Position numbers and translations under genes: made by a program. Of a stretch of DNA of 64,000 nt, positions 11,960 through 22,331 are shown in pieces; within the stretch, counting starts at the first letter, position 1, and the number at the start of each line of letters is the position of its first letter. The notes beneath the pieces were generated by a model. The model saw only the letters and a program-made list of their open reading frames with translations. It had not been told where the DNA came from and searched no databases. Source of the DNA: Triticum aestivum (Eukaryota > Streptophyta > Magnoliopsida > Poales > Poaceae); the NCBI RefSeq assembly GCF_018294505.1, contig NC_057807.1, positions 167,069,582-167,133,581 on the forward strand, given 5' to 3'.

Positions 11960-13928
11960 AAACTCAATTGGATACATGCAAGACATAAGCTTATGACTAA
12001 TGCTTGATATTTCTCTTATGATGAAAATCTAGTGTCTTGGATATATTTGCAACTTGCATGTTATCTAACCCATGTAGGTACTTGGTTGAATCAAATTCCA
12101 TAAGATTGTAACCTACTCATATCTTGAGCAATCTCTACATCACCAAGTCTCTACACTATGATGGTTGAAGACAAGGAAGCACGGAACCACTCAAACATAT
12201 CCTTTGACAAATTCTATGTTGAGCTTCATGATTATGAATTTTGGATACACAAGTGCTCTTCCTTGCAAGAACTAACCCATGTAGGTATATGGACTCAAAT
12301 TCCAAGTGTTGCTCCAAATTCTTGATGAGCTACATCAACCTTGAGCAACCCACACAAGTTCAACTACATGGACAACACCACCAACCAAGGTATGTTATTC
12401 CATCTTAGAGAAGCTTTACTCCAAGTCATGAGCTAAAGCAACTCGACAAGATGTGAATACATCAAGATGCTTAAAAGAAAAATGGCAACCCCATTTTGAG
12501 CTTAAACAATGAGTATGACCTATGATCAAGTGATCTCACTTGACTCCTAAGTTAATATACTCTAACATAGGTGACTTTGTCGCCGACCATCTCTAGATGA
12601 AGTTCTCTTGTTTTCTTTTCTGTGTTTCTGCATTTGTCTCATACATATTTGTTTCCCCTTTCAAAAAAAAAACTTCATCTAGATTTCTTTGTGTTTGCTC
12701 TGCATTTTTCTGCATCCAATTCATTGCATATCTTTCAGTAAATTCCTTGCAAATCTTTGTGAGATCTTACTAGTCTACTGAGCTGAGGTGACAAGTGTTT
12801 TCTCTGCGATGAACTCGTTTTCACCAACTTGTTGTTTTTAGTCCAACCGAATTCTTTCGGTACAACCGAAGCATACCACTCGGTGCCACCGATTTTACAA
12901 CAGGAAAAATAGTTTGCCACTTATTCTGTGTTTCTTCTGATCCAGCTCCACTCAATGAATCTTGTCCACTACAAGCATCACATTTTTATCATTGCTTTGT
13001 GCTGTGACTCAAGGATCAAACCCATTCGACAGATTCTAGAAAACCCTTCTTGGAAATTGATGTCAAAGGGGGAGAGAGAGATCACATCAAAGCTTATCAT
13101 TTAGAGAAAGATCACATCAGAAAAAGAGTATATCACCTCCTCAGGGGGAGAGAGATCCTCAGGGGGAGAGAGAGATCTCCAGGGGGAGAGAATACTTAAG
13201 TAGAAAGTATTTCTCAAGGATCCCAGAAGCTTGGTGTTCAAGAGGAGAGATGCCACATGTCTTCTTGAAGGGAAAGACATGTTCATATGTGCTTTTTTTG
13301 CATTTTCTTGCATTATCTCTGTTCATCATTTATATCTTTTAGCTCTAATTTTCTATTCCCTATCTTCTCCCAGTATCCCATGCTAGATTCAGGGGGAGCA
13401 AGACATCTAAGGGAAAGAAACAAATCAGTTAAATTCATTGCATATCTTTACTCTTGGGGACATGTCTAATCCAATGTGGTACTTAGTACTCACTCTCTAC
13501 ATTTCATCCCAGTCTTGGTATTCTTGTAGTTTCTTTTGTTTGCTCTGGCTAGTAGGTGCATCTGTGTTATCTAACCTTGTTTATGCAGGTTCATTCCATC
13601 CTAAGCCAACTCAAGACTACAAGGTAAGTATATGCATTACAATCATGTGTATGAGGAACTCTTGTTGATGTACATACTGTTTGCAAGAAGGACTCATGAG
13701 CATGAAGGTATTTTCTTTAATATCCTTTGCTCTGATGCATATGGCCAAGATACATGTAACACATTGCCTACTCTATCATGGTTATGCTCTCATATGCTTC
13801 TATATTCCATATTCACATGATTGCATACATGTAGGGGGAGCCTTTGCTTGTTACATGTCTTTCCAAAGCTTTACTTGCTATTCTTTATATCTTTATCTAA
13901 AGCTTTGATGTATGTTGTCATCAAATAC
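11960..13928 (+). other. Element F non-coding region between pol and 3' LTR
   Basis: No intact env-like ORF is seen; open frames of 60-80 codons (for example 13438-13908) have no start context or match I recognise. A G-rich segment at about 13070-13195 repeats AGGGGGAGAGA several times, resembling extra polypurine tracts, with further copies near 13391 and 13832. Sireviruses are known for long and repeat-rich spacers here. Confidence 0.7.
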
Positions 13929-13943
13929 CAAAAAGGGGGAGAT
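13929..13943 (+). other. Element F polypurine tract
   Basis: AAAAAGGGGGAGAT immediately before the 3' LTR; primer for second-strand synthesis. Confidence 0.85.
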
Positions 13944-15603
13944 TGAAAGCACAAGTGCTCCCTAGGTGGTTTTGGTAATTAATGTCAACATATCTCTTGT
14001 TGGACCAACACCTTTATCTAGTATGCTTCAGATAAGTTCAACAATGGAGTGGCATGGACTAAAGGATGTGGGAACTCCTTCAAGACGCTTAGGACAAAGG
14101 ATTGGATCAAGCTTCAAGCTCAAGACTCTTCATTTTATATTTTAGTGATCAAGATCACATTGAGTCTATAGGAAAAGCCAATACTATCAAGGAGGGATGA
14201 GGTGTTGCTTAATGAGCTTCTTGCTCCACAGTGCTTAGTGATATGCTCCAAAACCCTCAACTACTTTCCCACTTCCACACATATGTTCTAAACCTAAAGT
14301 CAAACTCGGCCCCACTGATTCTTTCTATCCGGCGCCACCGAGTTTGGATGTCATAGCCACTGCCACAAACCCTAGGCAAATCGGTCTCACCGATAGGGAT
14401 CTCGGTCTCACCGAGATGGGATTGTAATCTCTCTGTGTATGTCCATTACCAAAATCGGTCTCACCGAGTTTAAACAATCGGTACTACCGAGATTACAATG
14501 CAAACTCTCTGGTTAACTCATTACTAAAATCGGTCCTACTGAGTTTGTGTAATCGGTCCAACCGAGTTTGCCTGACCAACTCTCTGGGAAGCTCATTACC
14601 AAAATCGGTCTCACCGAGTTTGTGTAATCGGTCTTACCGAGATTACGTTATGCCCTAACCCTAACTGAATCGGTCTTACCGAGTTGCATATCGGTCCCAT
14701 CGAAAATCCTAATGGTCACTAGGTTTACTAAATCGGTCCGACCGAGTTTGGTAAATTATGTGTAATGGTTAGATTTTGTGTGGAGGCTATATATACCCCT
14801 CCACCTCCTCTTCATCCGTGGAGAGAGCCATCAGACTGAACCTACACTTACAGCATACATTTTCTGAGAGAGAACTACCTACTCATATGTTGAGGCCAAG
14901 ATATTCCATTCCTACCATATGAATCTTGATCTCTAGCCTTCCCCAAGTTGCTTTCCACTCAAATCTTCTTTCCACCAGATCCAAATCCTATGAGAGAGAG
15001 TTGAGTGTTGGGGAGACTATCATTTGAAGCACAAGAGCAAGGAGTTCATCATCAACGCACCATTTGTTACTTCTTGGAGAGTGGTGTCTCTTAGATTGGC
15101 TAGGTGTCACTTGGGAGCCTCCGACAAGATTGTGGAGTTGAACCAAGGAGTTTGTAAGGGCAAGGAGATCGCCTACTTCGTGAAGATCTACCGCTAGTGA
15201 GGCAAGTCCTTCGTGGGCGACGGCCATGGTGGGATAGACAAGGTTGCTTCTTCGTGGACCCTTCGTGGGTGGAGCCCTCCGTGGACTCGCGCAACCGTTA
15301 CCCTTCGTGGGTTGAAGTCTCCATCAACGTGGATGTACGATAGCACCACCTATCGGAACCACGCCAAAAACATCCGTGTCTCCAATTGCGTTTGAATCCT
15401 CCAAAACCCTTCCCTTTACATTGTTGCAAGTTGCATGCTTTACTTTCCGCTTCTCATATACTCTTTGCATGCTTGCTTGATATGTATTGTGAATGTTGAA
15501 CTTGTGCCTAAACTCCACTTAAACTTTAAAGATCTTAAAAATTGCAACTTTGGTACTTAGTGTCTAATTCCCCCCTCTAGACACCTCTTCTCAAGGTCCT
15601 ACA
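13944..15603 (+). repeat. Element F 3' LTR (1660 bp, complete)
   Basis: Begins TGAAAGCAC and ends CCTACA. TATA box at 14788-14795, palindrome array at about 14330-14745. It includes 14987-15423, the stretch deleted from the 5' LTR. Differences from the 5' copy are scattered substitutions and small indels. Confidence 0.9.
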
Positions 15604-15608
15604 GATGT
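15604..15608. repeat. Target site duplication of element F, right (GATGT)
   Basis: Pairs with GATGC at 1613-1617, one mismatch. Confidence 0.7.
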
Positions 15609-16664
15609 TGGTTCGTCGAGTCCCGCCCTGCCAACGTCGTCCTCTCCGTATGTGGGAGTTCAACCCAGAAGGACCGCGAACCGTTCAACAATTCTTTGTA
15701 TGACGCTCAAAGAGATGTACGAGTTATTCTTCAGATCACAAATAAAGTGTCCGGACACCACCGAGGATGTGGGTCTCAATTGTAATCGCCCGGATACCCC
15801 GGTAAATACTTCTGCTGCCGAACACACCGTCCTTTATATTTATTCTAACCTCATTAAAAAAACGTTCTCTGCCAAGACTGGCTGAAGAAAGCGGAGAGGA
15901 TTAGGTGTCCGGCCCCTCTTCCCGAAGGAACGCCGAATCCCTTGTCGACCAGGATGCTTGACCGCGCACCATATCAGGTGCCATCGGGCGAATACTAGGG
16001 GAGAAATAGAGAAGCCATAGATGGGCCTCATTTTTTACACATCCAGGTTGGAGGAGTAGGTGCCTCCACGAAGGAGGATAATCGGGGAGGGGAATCTAAA
16101 ATCCCTTCTCCTCAAGGTAAGAAAAGGGGCGCCTCCAAAGATTTGGACACGGAGGCTTCTAAACAAGGGAAGCAGACCTCACAAGGGGACCGGCCCTCCA
16201 CCGAGACGTAAGTGAAAGAGTACCTTGGTAGACATACCCCTTTTATTTTCTGAGGATAATGACCGAAACATATTTGTTGCAGTCCGGCTCGTAGCCCTTC
16301 TCCACAGAGTTCGTCCTCAGGGGATCTTCCCCCGGAGATGATGGAGAGCGACTCGCCTCCCCCTGCCTCCCCGTCACACGGGGCGGATAACCCCGAAGTG
16401 TCGTCACGGATGATTTCTCCTGATCCGCCAAGGCCAGAAGTTGACACTTCGACCGCCCGGAGTCTGGAATATCCGGCTCCCAAGGAGAGCTTTAGGAGGA
16501 GTCTGGGATTGTCCGGCACACAGCCGGACACCCTGATGGGCCTTCTGGAGCGAGCGGTCATCTCCGAGACACATCGTGCCTTAATGGGCACGGTAGTTGA
16601 GAGGATTTCATCCGCGAAAAGCGGTTTGAATGAAGCTTTTACGAGTCTGCTAAGAGGCTTTGAG
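15604..16664 (+). pseudogene. Antisense gene of element A, middle exons
   Basis: The exon split by F resumes here, with an RR.LPCQRRP-type basic segment and a tryptophan motif common in the PF04195-like plant family. Likely exons, judged by GT/AG borders and frame continuity, are 15604 to about 15805, about 15876-16125 and about 16283-16664. The last has an acceptor TTGCAG before 16283 and a donor GAG|GTACGC at 16664. The last exon reads as a serine/proline-rich stretch and then a charged helix. Premature stops and the F insertion make it non-functional. Exon limits in the first two are approximate. Confidence 0.55.
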
Positions 16665-16801
16665 GTACGCAAAAAATGTATTTTTGATGGTTCCGCACAT
16701 GCTAAGTGTGCTCTATATAGATAGTAGCCCCTGAGACTCTAGTTGTCATCAACGTGGCGGACAGAGGATCATAATCTCTGTTAATAATCTCGCTGCTTTA
16801 G

Positions 16802-17866
16802 GTGCAGGTGGCTGAGGGTTCGGCGGCCGACCGATCTGCTGATTTTGCCGAACTAAAGCGGCAGCTAGACGTGGCCGATGCCGACATCACGCTCGTTAAC
16901 AGGCAGCTTGACGAGGCCCAGGGTCTGTATATTCGGCTTGTCAACAAATCTTTAAGAGGAGCATGATGCTAGTATCTGTAATATGCTGTGACTGCAGATG
17001 GCGCTGCTTCCATGGAGACCCTTTGGGCGGAGCTTGCCCGAGACAAGGAGCAAGCCCAGACGAGTGATGCGGCCGCTCTGAAGGCGGTCGAGGAGTTAAG
17101 AGCCGAACAGGCTGCTCATCGCCGAAGCAAAGAAAAGATAGCCCAGATGGCTACCGCGCTGGAAGATGCCGCCAACTGCCGTGAGCTCCTTGAAAAGGAA
17201 AATCAAGAAAAGGCGGCTGACCTGAAGAAGGCCCTGGAGGCGGCCAAGGAAACCTGCTCTAAAATGAGGGGGATGAGGGAGGAGCTTCTTGAGGTCGGAG
17301 ATATCGTGGCCGGAAAGCACTATCTGTTGCGGATGAAATTCGGAGATCCGAAGTATGCCCCTCTGGATCAGTTGTGGAGTGCGACGAACTCATACGCGGA
17401 CCTGGCAAAGAGCGCTGCTGATGCATCCAAGTTTTACAAAGATCGGAAGGACCATAAGGCTGAGAGGTTATTCTGGTCGCAGTTCAGTGCCCCGACGCGT
17501 CCGTTGCCATTGAATGAAAAGATGGCCGCATGGGCCGAACTCCACAGGTTGTCCGGACTTGCTATGAGGTCTGTCATGGATCATCTTTGGCCACAAGGAC
17601 CGAGGCCGGACAACTATTTTGGATTGGTGCAACAATTCCTTGGTGCTGTGTCGCATATCGATGCTGTGAAGAGGTCGGCGTGCATATAGGGTGCACGGAT
17701 GGCTCTTGCCCGTGTTAAAACATACTGGTCTAGGCTGGAAGCCACCGCTGTTGCAACCCGGAGTGCGGCAGACGGCCAGGACCCGGCCGAGCACTATTTC
17801 GAAGAAGTCTTAGAAGGCGCCCGTTTAATAGAGGCTCAATGTTCGAAGAGTGCCATGTTCGAATGA
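16802..17866 (+). pseudogene. Antisense gene of element A, 3' exons (coiled coil)
   Basis: A short exon (about 16802-16921) starts after a TTTAG acceptor. A long exon begins at 16998 after CTGCAG and carries a strongly charged alanine/glutamate/lysine segment (17000-17290) predicted to be a coiled coil, followed by a globular C-terminal region with several tryptophans and a PQGPRPDNYFGLV motif. TAG at 17687-17689 interrupts it, but family-like residues go on in frame to the natural TGA near 17864. Function is unknown. The gene converges on protease/gag of the same element. Confidence 0.6.
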
Positions 17867-19086
17867 CATGTATCGCGATTGTAAAGACAATGCTATTTCG
17901 ATTTATAAAGGCTGTTTTTATACTTTTGCCTGAAAGTATTATAATGCCTCATGTGCGGCCATTTATGTATATACATAGATCCTGAAAGTTTGCAGTCGTC
18001 GGCTTCAGCCCCCATGCATATAATGTGGGGGTGTTCGAGAAAGCGCGTAGTCACACTTGATCCAATGTCTTGGTCCATTAAGGAGGTGATAGCGCGGCGA
18101 ACCAGGCAATTGGACTATATAGCTTTAACACTTTCACTTAGCCATAGGAGTTTGACAGTGGGGCTACTATATAGCCCCTGGTACTTTCGCGTTCAGCCGG
18201 ATATGGTGTGCGTATGTACATGACCGGAAAACCAGTCCTTCGCTAATGCGGAGGAATCGCGAAGATTCCGCTGGGTCATCGAGTGGTTGACCAGTCTCGC
18301 GCTGTATCATGACAGTCAGTTTTCGGCTTTCTCTACTGAGGTGCTCGTCCAGGTGAACCGGGGCACAATCGCAGTAGTTCTCCCGGTGCCGCCTTAGCCG
18401 ATAGAACGGAACGTAAGGTAGCAAAACATTGGAGCCGGGCAAACCCAACATTTGACCAAAGACATGATTCGGAGCTGATGCATATAAGGCCAAACTCGCG
18501 ATGCCGAACATTCCCTAAGGTATTCGGACTTTATAATGTGTACTGGGCTGAATAACGCCCTTAACAATGAGCCCCGAGTTTCCAGGTATGAGAGGTGTTC
18601 TGGTGTGACAAAAATGCCGAAAACGCCAGTATCCCCCCGGTTGTATAAAGTTTCCGGAGGGGAAGAAGCAACAAGAGATGTTAAAAAGGTTTACGCAGGG
18701 TCTTAATCTAAAGAGAAACCTTTGTGCAGGGCCCTGTTGCACATCTGCGCCTTTATCTCCGTTGTGCCATATCCTGGAAGGGTATATGCATGATGGTCGT
18801 CTGTAAAATAAAAAACCCAGGTGAGAGACTTCGTGCAACGTGTTCGTTCATGAAAATGCAATATGCTATTGTATTGATAGTGTCGAGCCAAACTATGGAC
18901 TCTTTTTGCGAGCAGCCCCTAGCATCTTTTATGGGGAAATCCCAACTTGGCTGTTACATTAGGTGGAGCGCCGGACTTGTCTAACCGTGTCCGTGGTCTT
19001 GACGACATGCCATTAGACCTAGTTGGAGGGACCGCTCAGTGTTCGGCTGCTAGAGCCGCCACATATTCTTCCGCGTGTTCCGCTAA
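17867..19086. other. Element A region between two convergent genes
   Basis: About 1.2 kb between the end of the plus-strand gene and the end of gag-protease. The minus strand keeps some decayed reading frame near the protease end (18515-19080), perhaps a protease C-terminal extension. No RT, RNase H or integrase motif could be read on either strand. A TATATAG repeat at 18115-18175 has no obvious role. Confidence 0.6.
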
Positions 19087-19629
19087 CTATGATGACACCG
19101 CGTGGATTGTGCATCTTAAGTTTGAGGTAGGCGTAATGCGGTACTGCATTAAAACGAGAGAAGGTCGTTCATCTGAGTAGTCATGATAGCCACTCTGGAA
19201 TGGAGCGATGTTGAAGGTTAATTCCTTGTTTTTGAAGTTGTCAGGGGAACCGAATACAACCTCTAGTACTAGAGAGCCCGTACAGTGGGCCTCAACGCCT
19301 GGTATTACTCCTTCGAAGGTAGTGTTACTTAGGCTGATCCTTGAAGGGTCTATCCCCATTTTGCGGATAGTGTCCTGATATATCAGGTTTAGACTACTGT
19401 CGCCGTCCATGAGGACTGGTGTGAGATGGTATCCGTCAATTATTGGGTCGAGCACCAAGGCAGCCGATCCTCCGTGCCGGACACTAGTTGGGTGGTCCCT
19501 GCGATCGAAGGTGATTAGGCAGGCCGACCAGGGATTAAATTTGGGGGCAACGGGCTCAACAACGTATACATCTCTGAGTGCGCGTTTGCATGTTCTCTTT
19601 GGAATGTGAGTTACGTAAATCATATTCAC
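19087..19629 (-). pseudogene. Element A aspartic protease
   Basis: Gypsy-type retropepsin domain that would cleave the Gag polyprotein. The active-site region reads LMDGDSSLNLIY (DGD where DGG or DSG is usual), followed by a hydrophobic flap region and a VVFGSP..F..KELTFNI block typical of plant Gypsy proteases. It is in the same frame as gag upstream, separated by stops. The frame ends at 19087, and the polymerase domains that usually follow are absent. The altered active-site residue may itself be inactivating. Confidence 0.75.
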
Positions 19630-20238
19630 TGTTTTGACTTCTGGTGGGAATTTTTTCTGTCCTCCAGTGTTCGGCTGACGAGGCTCCTCCTCGTCCTCAC
19701 TTGGCGTCTCCCTCCCCTTTTGTTCGGCGCTCAGCTTGCCGGTCTATTTGAAAACCCAACACTCTCTGTGGGTGTGGTTTGCAGGCTTTTTGGGGGTGTC
19801 GTGAATCTGACATAATTTGTCTAGAATCTTGTTTAGGCTGGACGGTCCATCTCTGCTGCCTTTAAATGGCTTCTTCCGTTGACCGGGTCGAGAGCCCCTG
19901 AATCCGGCATTGACTATCGTATTCTCTGGGCTTTCGTTATTGTTTCGACGCTTGTTTTTGTTGTGTCGCGGCTTCCCGTTGCCATCCCTGACTTCAGATG
20001 TGCTTGGGTCTCTGGTGCCGCTACGGGCCAGCCAGCTGTCCTCGCCCGCGCAAAAGCGGGTCATAAGGCTTGTTAAGGCTGCCATCGCCCGCGGCTTTTC
20101 TTGGCCGAGGTGTCCGGCAAGCCATTCGTCCCGGATACTGTGTTTGAAGGCCGCTAAAGCCTCGGCGTCCGGGCAATCGACTATTTGGTTTTTCTTAGTA
20201 AGAAACCTGTTCTAGAGATTTCGGGCTGACTCTCCGGG
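19630..20238 (-). pseudogene. Element A Gag, C-terminal (nucleocapsid) part
   Basis: Same frame as the Gag core, after stops near 20239 and 20215. It is basic (a KPRHNKNKRR-type stretch), has a tryptophan-rich AGEDSWLAR segment, and ends with a histidine/cysteine remnant HTHRECWVFK around 19745-19775 that matches the last part of the nucleocapsid zinc motif seen in related Gag proteins. RNA binding is the expected role. Confidence 0.65.
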
Positions 20239-21054
20239 CTATTGAATTATATGACTTAGGTCGTCAGCTTCCAGAGGCCGGACATAGGTCCCTTGAAAAT
20301 TGTCCATGAAAGCATCCTCGAGCTCTTCCCAACTTCCAGTTGAGTTTTTGGGAAGGCTTTTTAGCCAGTGCCGAGCTAGTCCCTTTAATTTGAGGGGTAG
20401 ATATTGGATGGCATGGAGATCGTCTCCGCGAGCCATATGGATATGAAGGATAAAGTCCTCGATCCAGACCCCAGGGTCTGTAGTTCCGTCGTATGCCTCT
20501 ATATTCACGGGTTTGAATCCTTCCGGAAATTCGTGATCTAGCACCTCATCGGTGAAGCACATGGGGTGTGCGGCACCCCTGTATTTGGTTGTGTCGTGGC
20601 ATCCTGTCGACGGTTGTTGTGTTTGGTTCTGATTCCAAGCTGGTATTCGATCGATGTGATCATTTTGGTGGTTCTGATCCTGCGCTGGAGCGCGCTTCCT
20701 AGATTCGTAGATGGATCTGGCCATACCGGACATTCTGTCTAGGAGCTCATGTAAATCGTGTGCTGACTTGTGGGCGGCATCATTAGCCATCTTGTCACGG
20801 CCATGGGGCGGTCGGTCTGACTGATCAGTAGTATTCGGCTGAGTGGGCTCTACGGCCTCGTCGTCGAACTCGGGTAGCAGCTTGCGCTTTGGATAGCTTT
20901 TTGTGTGGCGATCGTCGCCGTATTTTTCTTCTGCTTCGAGCACTTTGTTCCACCTTCGGTTGAGCGTATCCTGCGCGGCTTTAAGCTTTTGCTTCTGCTT
21001 CTTTAGGCTCCTCGCGGTGGCGATAAGTCTTCTGCGGAGGTTCTCTTGTTCCAA
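20239..21054 (-). pseudogene. Element A Gag core (retrotransposon gag domain)
   Basis: 271 codons are open. The N-terminal part is a coiled coil (ARSLKKQKQKLKAAQ). The second half has the capsid-like retrotransposon gag pattern: YDGTTDPGVWIEDF, then LPLKLKGLARHWLKSLP and SWEELEDAFMDNF, corresponding to PF03732. Stop near 20239. This protein would form the particle for the element RNA, and presumably relies on enzymes supplied by an autonomous relative. Confidence 0.8.
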
Positions 21055-22174
21055 GAGTTTTTCTGGGATGATAAGTGCATCATCGTCCGGGCTGTCCTCC
21101 TCTCCGGAGACAGGTTGTTGAATTTTACCCTAAGGATCGGCGTTATCTGACGTCGGCTCCGGACTGTTTTCACCGTCGCATGGCTCACCCTTCTCCATCG
21201 CTGGGTCCATGGGGTCGTCGTTTCCTTCGGAATTAACCGGGGTATTATTATTTCTTGCGCCGTTGTCGCTGTTTTTACTATAGAGGGATTTAGAGCGGCG
21301 TCTACGGCGCCACTTTGGTGGCTTGTCGAGGGGATTATTGTTCGTTGTATCGTCACCATCGCCTTATTTTGGTGTGTCCACCTTGTATATATCGTATGAT
21401 GAGGTGGCAGTCCAGTGCCCAGTGGGCGGTGGTTCCTGTTCTTCTCATGCGTCATCGTAAATACCGACGACGTCTTCGGAGTCGAAATCGAGCGCGCCGG
21501 TTAAGTCATTGACAGTTGGTATGAAGTGGGTGGTGGGTGGGGAATGAATTTCTTCATCGTCCGCTTCCCTCTCGTGCCGGACATAGTTCGGCCAAGAGTC
21601 TCCTAACAAGGATAGAGACCTTAATGAGTTCAGCACATCTCCCAAGGGTGAGTGGTGAAAAATATCCGCGGCGGTGAACTCCATGATGGGTGCCCAATCT
21701 GATTTGATAGGCACGGAGGCACGCGGTTCGGACCCTGCAACCGGGGAAGAGTCCGGGGGTTCGATGACACGAGTCTCGCAGGAGGTGGGATCAGCGTTCG
21801 GCTCCAACACCGATGAGTGTGTGGCCTCCGTGGCGGGGTCCATCCACCCGTCCTCGGAAGGCACGATCTGCGCCGGATTGATTCCCGGCGCCAACGCGGG
21901 TGCGATCTCCTGAATACTGTCCGACGACATATCAAAGTCATGTCCGTCGTGACTGTTCGGCGCACCTGTCATGGGCTCGAACCCGTCGAAGATCAAGTTT
22001 CCGTGGATGTCGGCAGTATAGTTTAGGCTTCCAAACCCGACCTGATGGCCAGGGGCATAGCTATCGATCTGCTCCAGATGGCCAAATGAGTTGGCCCGCA
22101 GTACGAAGCCGCCGAATACGAAGATCTGTCCGGGGAGGAACACCTCCTCCTGGACCTCATCGTTGAAGATGATT
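21055..22174 (-). pseudogene. Element A Gag N-terminal extension
   Basis: Same frame as the core. The probable start is the ATG near 22174 on the minus strand, followed by a stop after three codons. From 22143 a 232-codon stretch is open, acidic and low in cysteine, with no domain I recognise. In-frame stops at 21445-21447, near 21372 and near 21130 separate it from the core. The maintained frame over more than 1 kb indicates decay mainly by substitution. Confidence 0.6.
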
Positions 22175-22215
22175 TAAGGGGCCATCAAGCCTTACAGCGA
22201 TGGCACACTGGAACT

Positions 22216-22232
22216 CTCAATGAAAGCACCAA
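22216..22232 (-). other. Element A primer-binding region
   Basis: On the minus strand TTGGTGCTTTCATTGAG follows the LTR end TGACA directly. It is in primer-site position but does not match the common tRNA-Met site, so the tRNA is not assigned. Confidence 0.5.
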
Positions 22233-22331
22233 TGTCAGTGTCAAAACCGGTGGATCTCGGGTAGGGGGTCCCGAACTATGCGTCTAAGGCTAATGTTAAC
22301 AGGAGGCAGGGGACAGGATGTTTTACCCAGG
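22233..22331 (-). repeat. Element A right LTR (5' LTR), interrupted
   Basis: Bases 22300-22331 match the window start. The LTR is cut by B2 after CCAGG (22327-22331); the rest should lie beyond the right edge of the window. Confidence 0.8.

Larger units (their letters stand above)
1618..15603 (+). mobile_element. Element F: Copia retrotransposon, Sirevirus/Maximus-like
   Basis: Two LTRs (5' 1618-2684 plus 7791-7976, 3' 13944-15603), a perfect tRNA-Met primer site (7979-7990) and a polypurine tract (13929-13943) bound the element. Protein order is gag, protease, integrase, RT, RNase H, which is diagnostic of Copia. The long non-coding stretch between RNase H and the 3' LTR and the protein style fit the Sirevirus (Opie/SIRE, Maximus) lineage. 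Coding capacity is lost: three in-frame stops and one frameshift. It interrupts an exon of the antisense gene of element A, and its 5' LTR is itself interrupted by B1. Confidence 0.9.
1..22331 (-). mobile_element. Element A: non-autonomous Gypsy-type LTR retrotransposon
   Basis: Old element read right to left. Its 5' LTR begins on the right (22233-22331, then interrupted) and its 3' LTR is on the left (1-404, cut by the window edge). The first window base matches 22300, about 68 bases into the LTR, giving an LTR of roughly 470 bp. The internal part has gag and an aspartic protease on the minus strand, all in one frame with scattered stops. No RT, RNase H or integrase is visible. A spliced gene lies on the opposite strand (945-17866). 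Element F interrupts the left half and B2 the right LTR. Elements of this layout are common in Triticeae; I would guess a Fatima-like family but cannot confirm it. Confidence 0.8.

Noticed and set aside
13438..13908. Env-like protein in element F
   Set aside because: Short hydrophobic frames only, no signal peptide plus transmembrane layout that I could defend.
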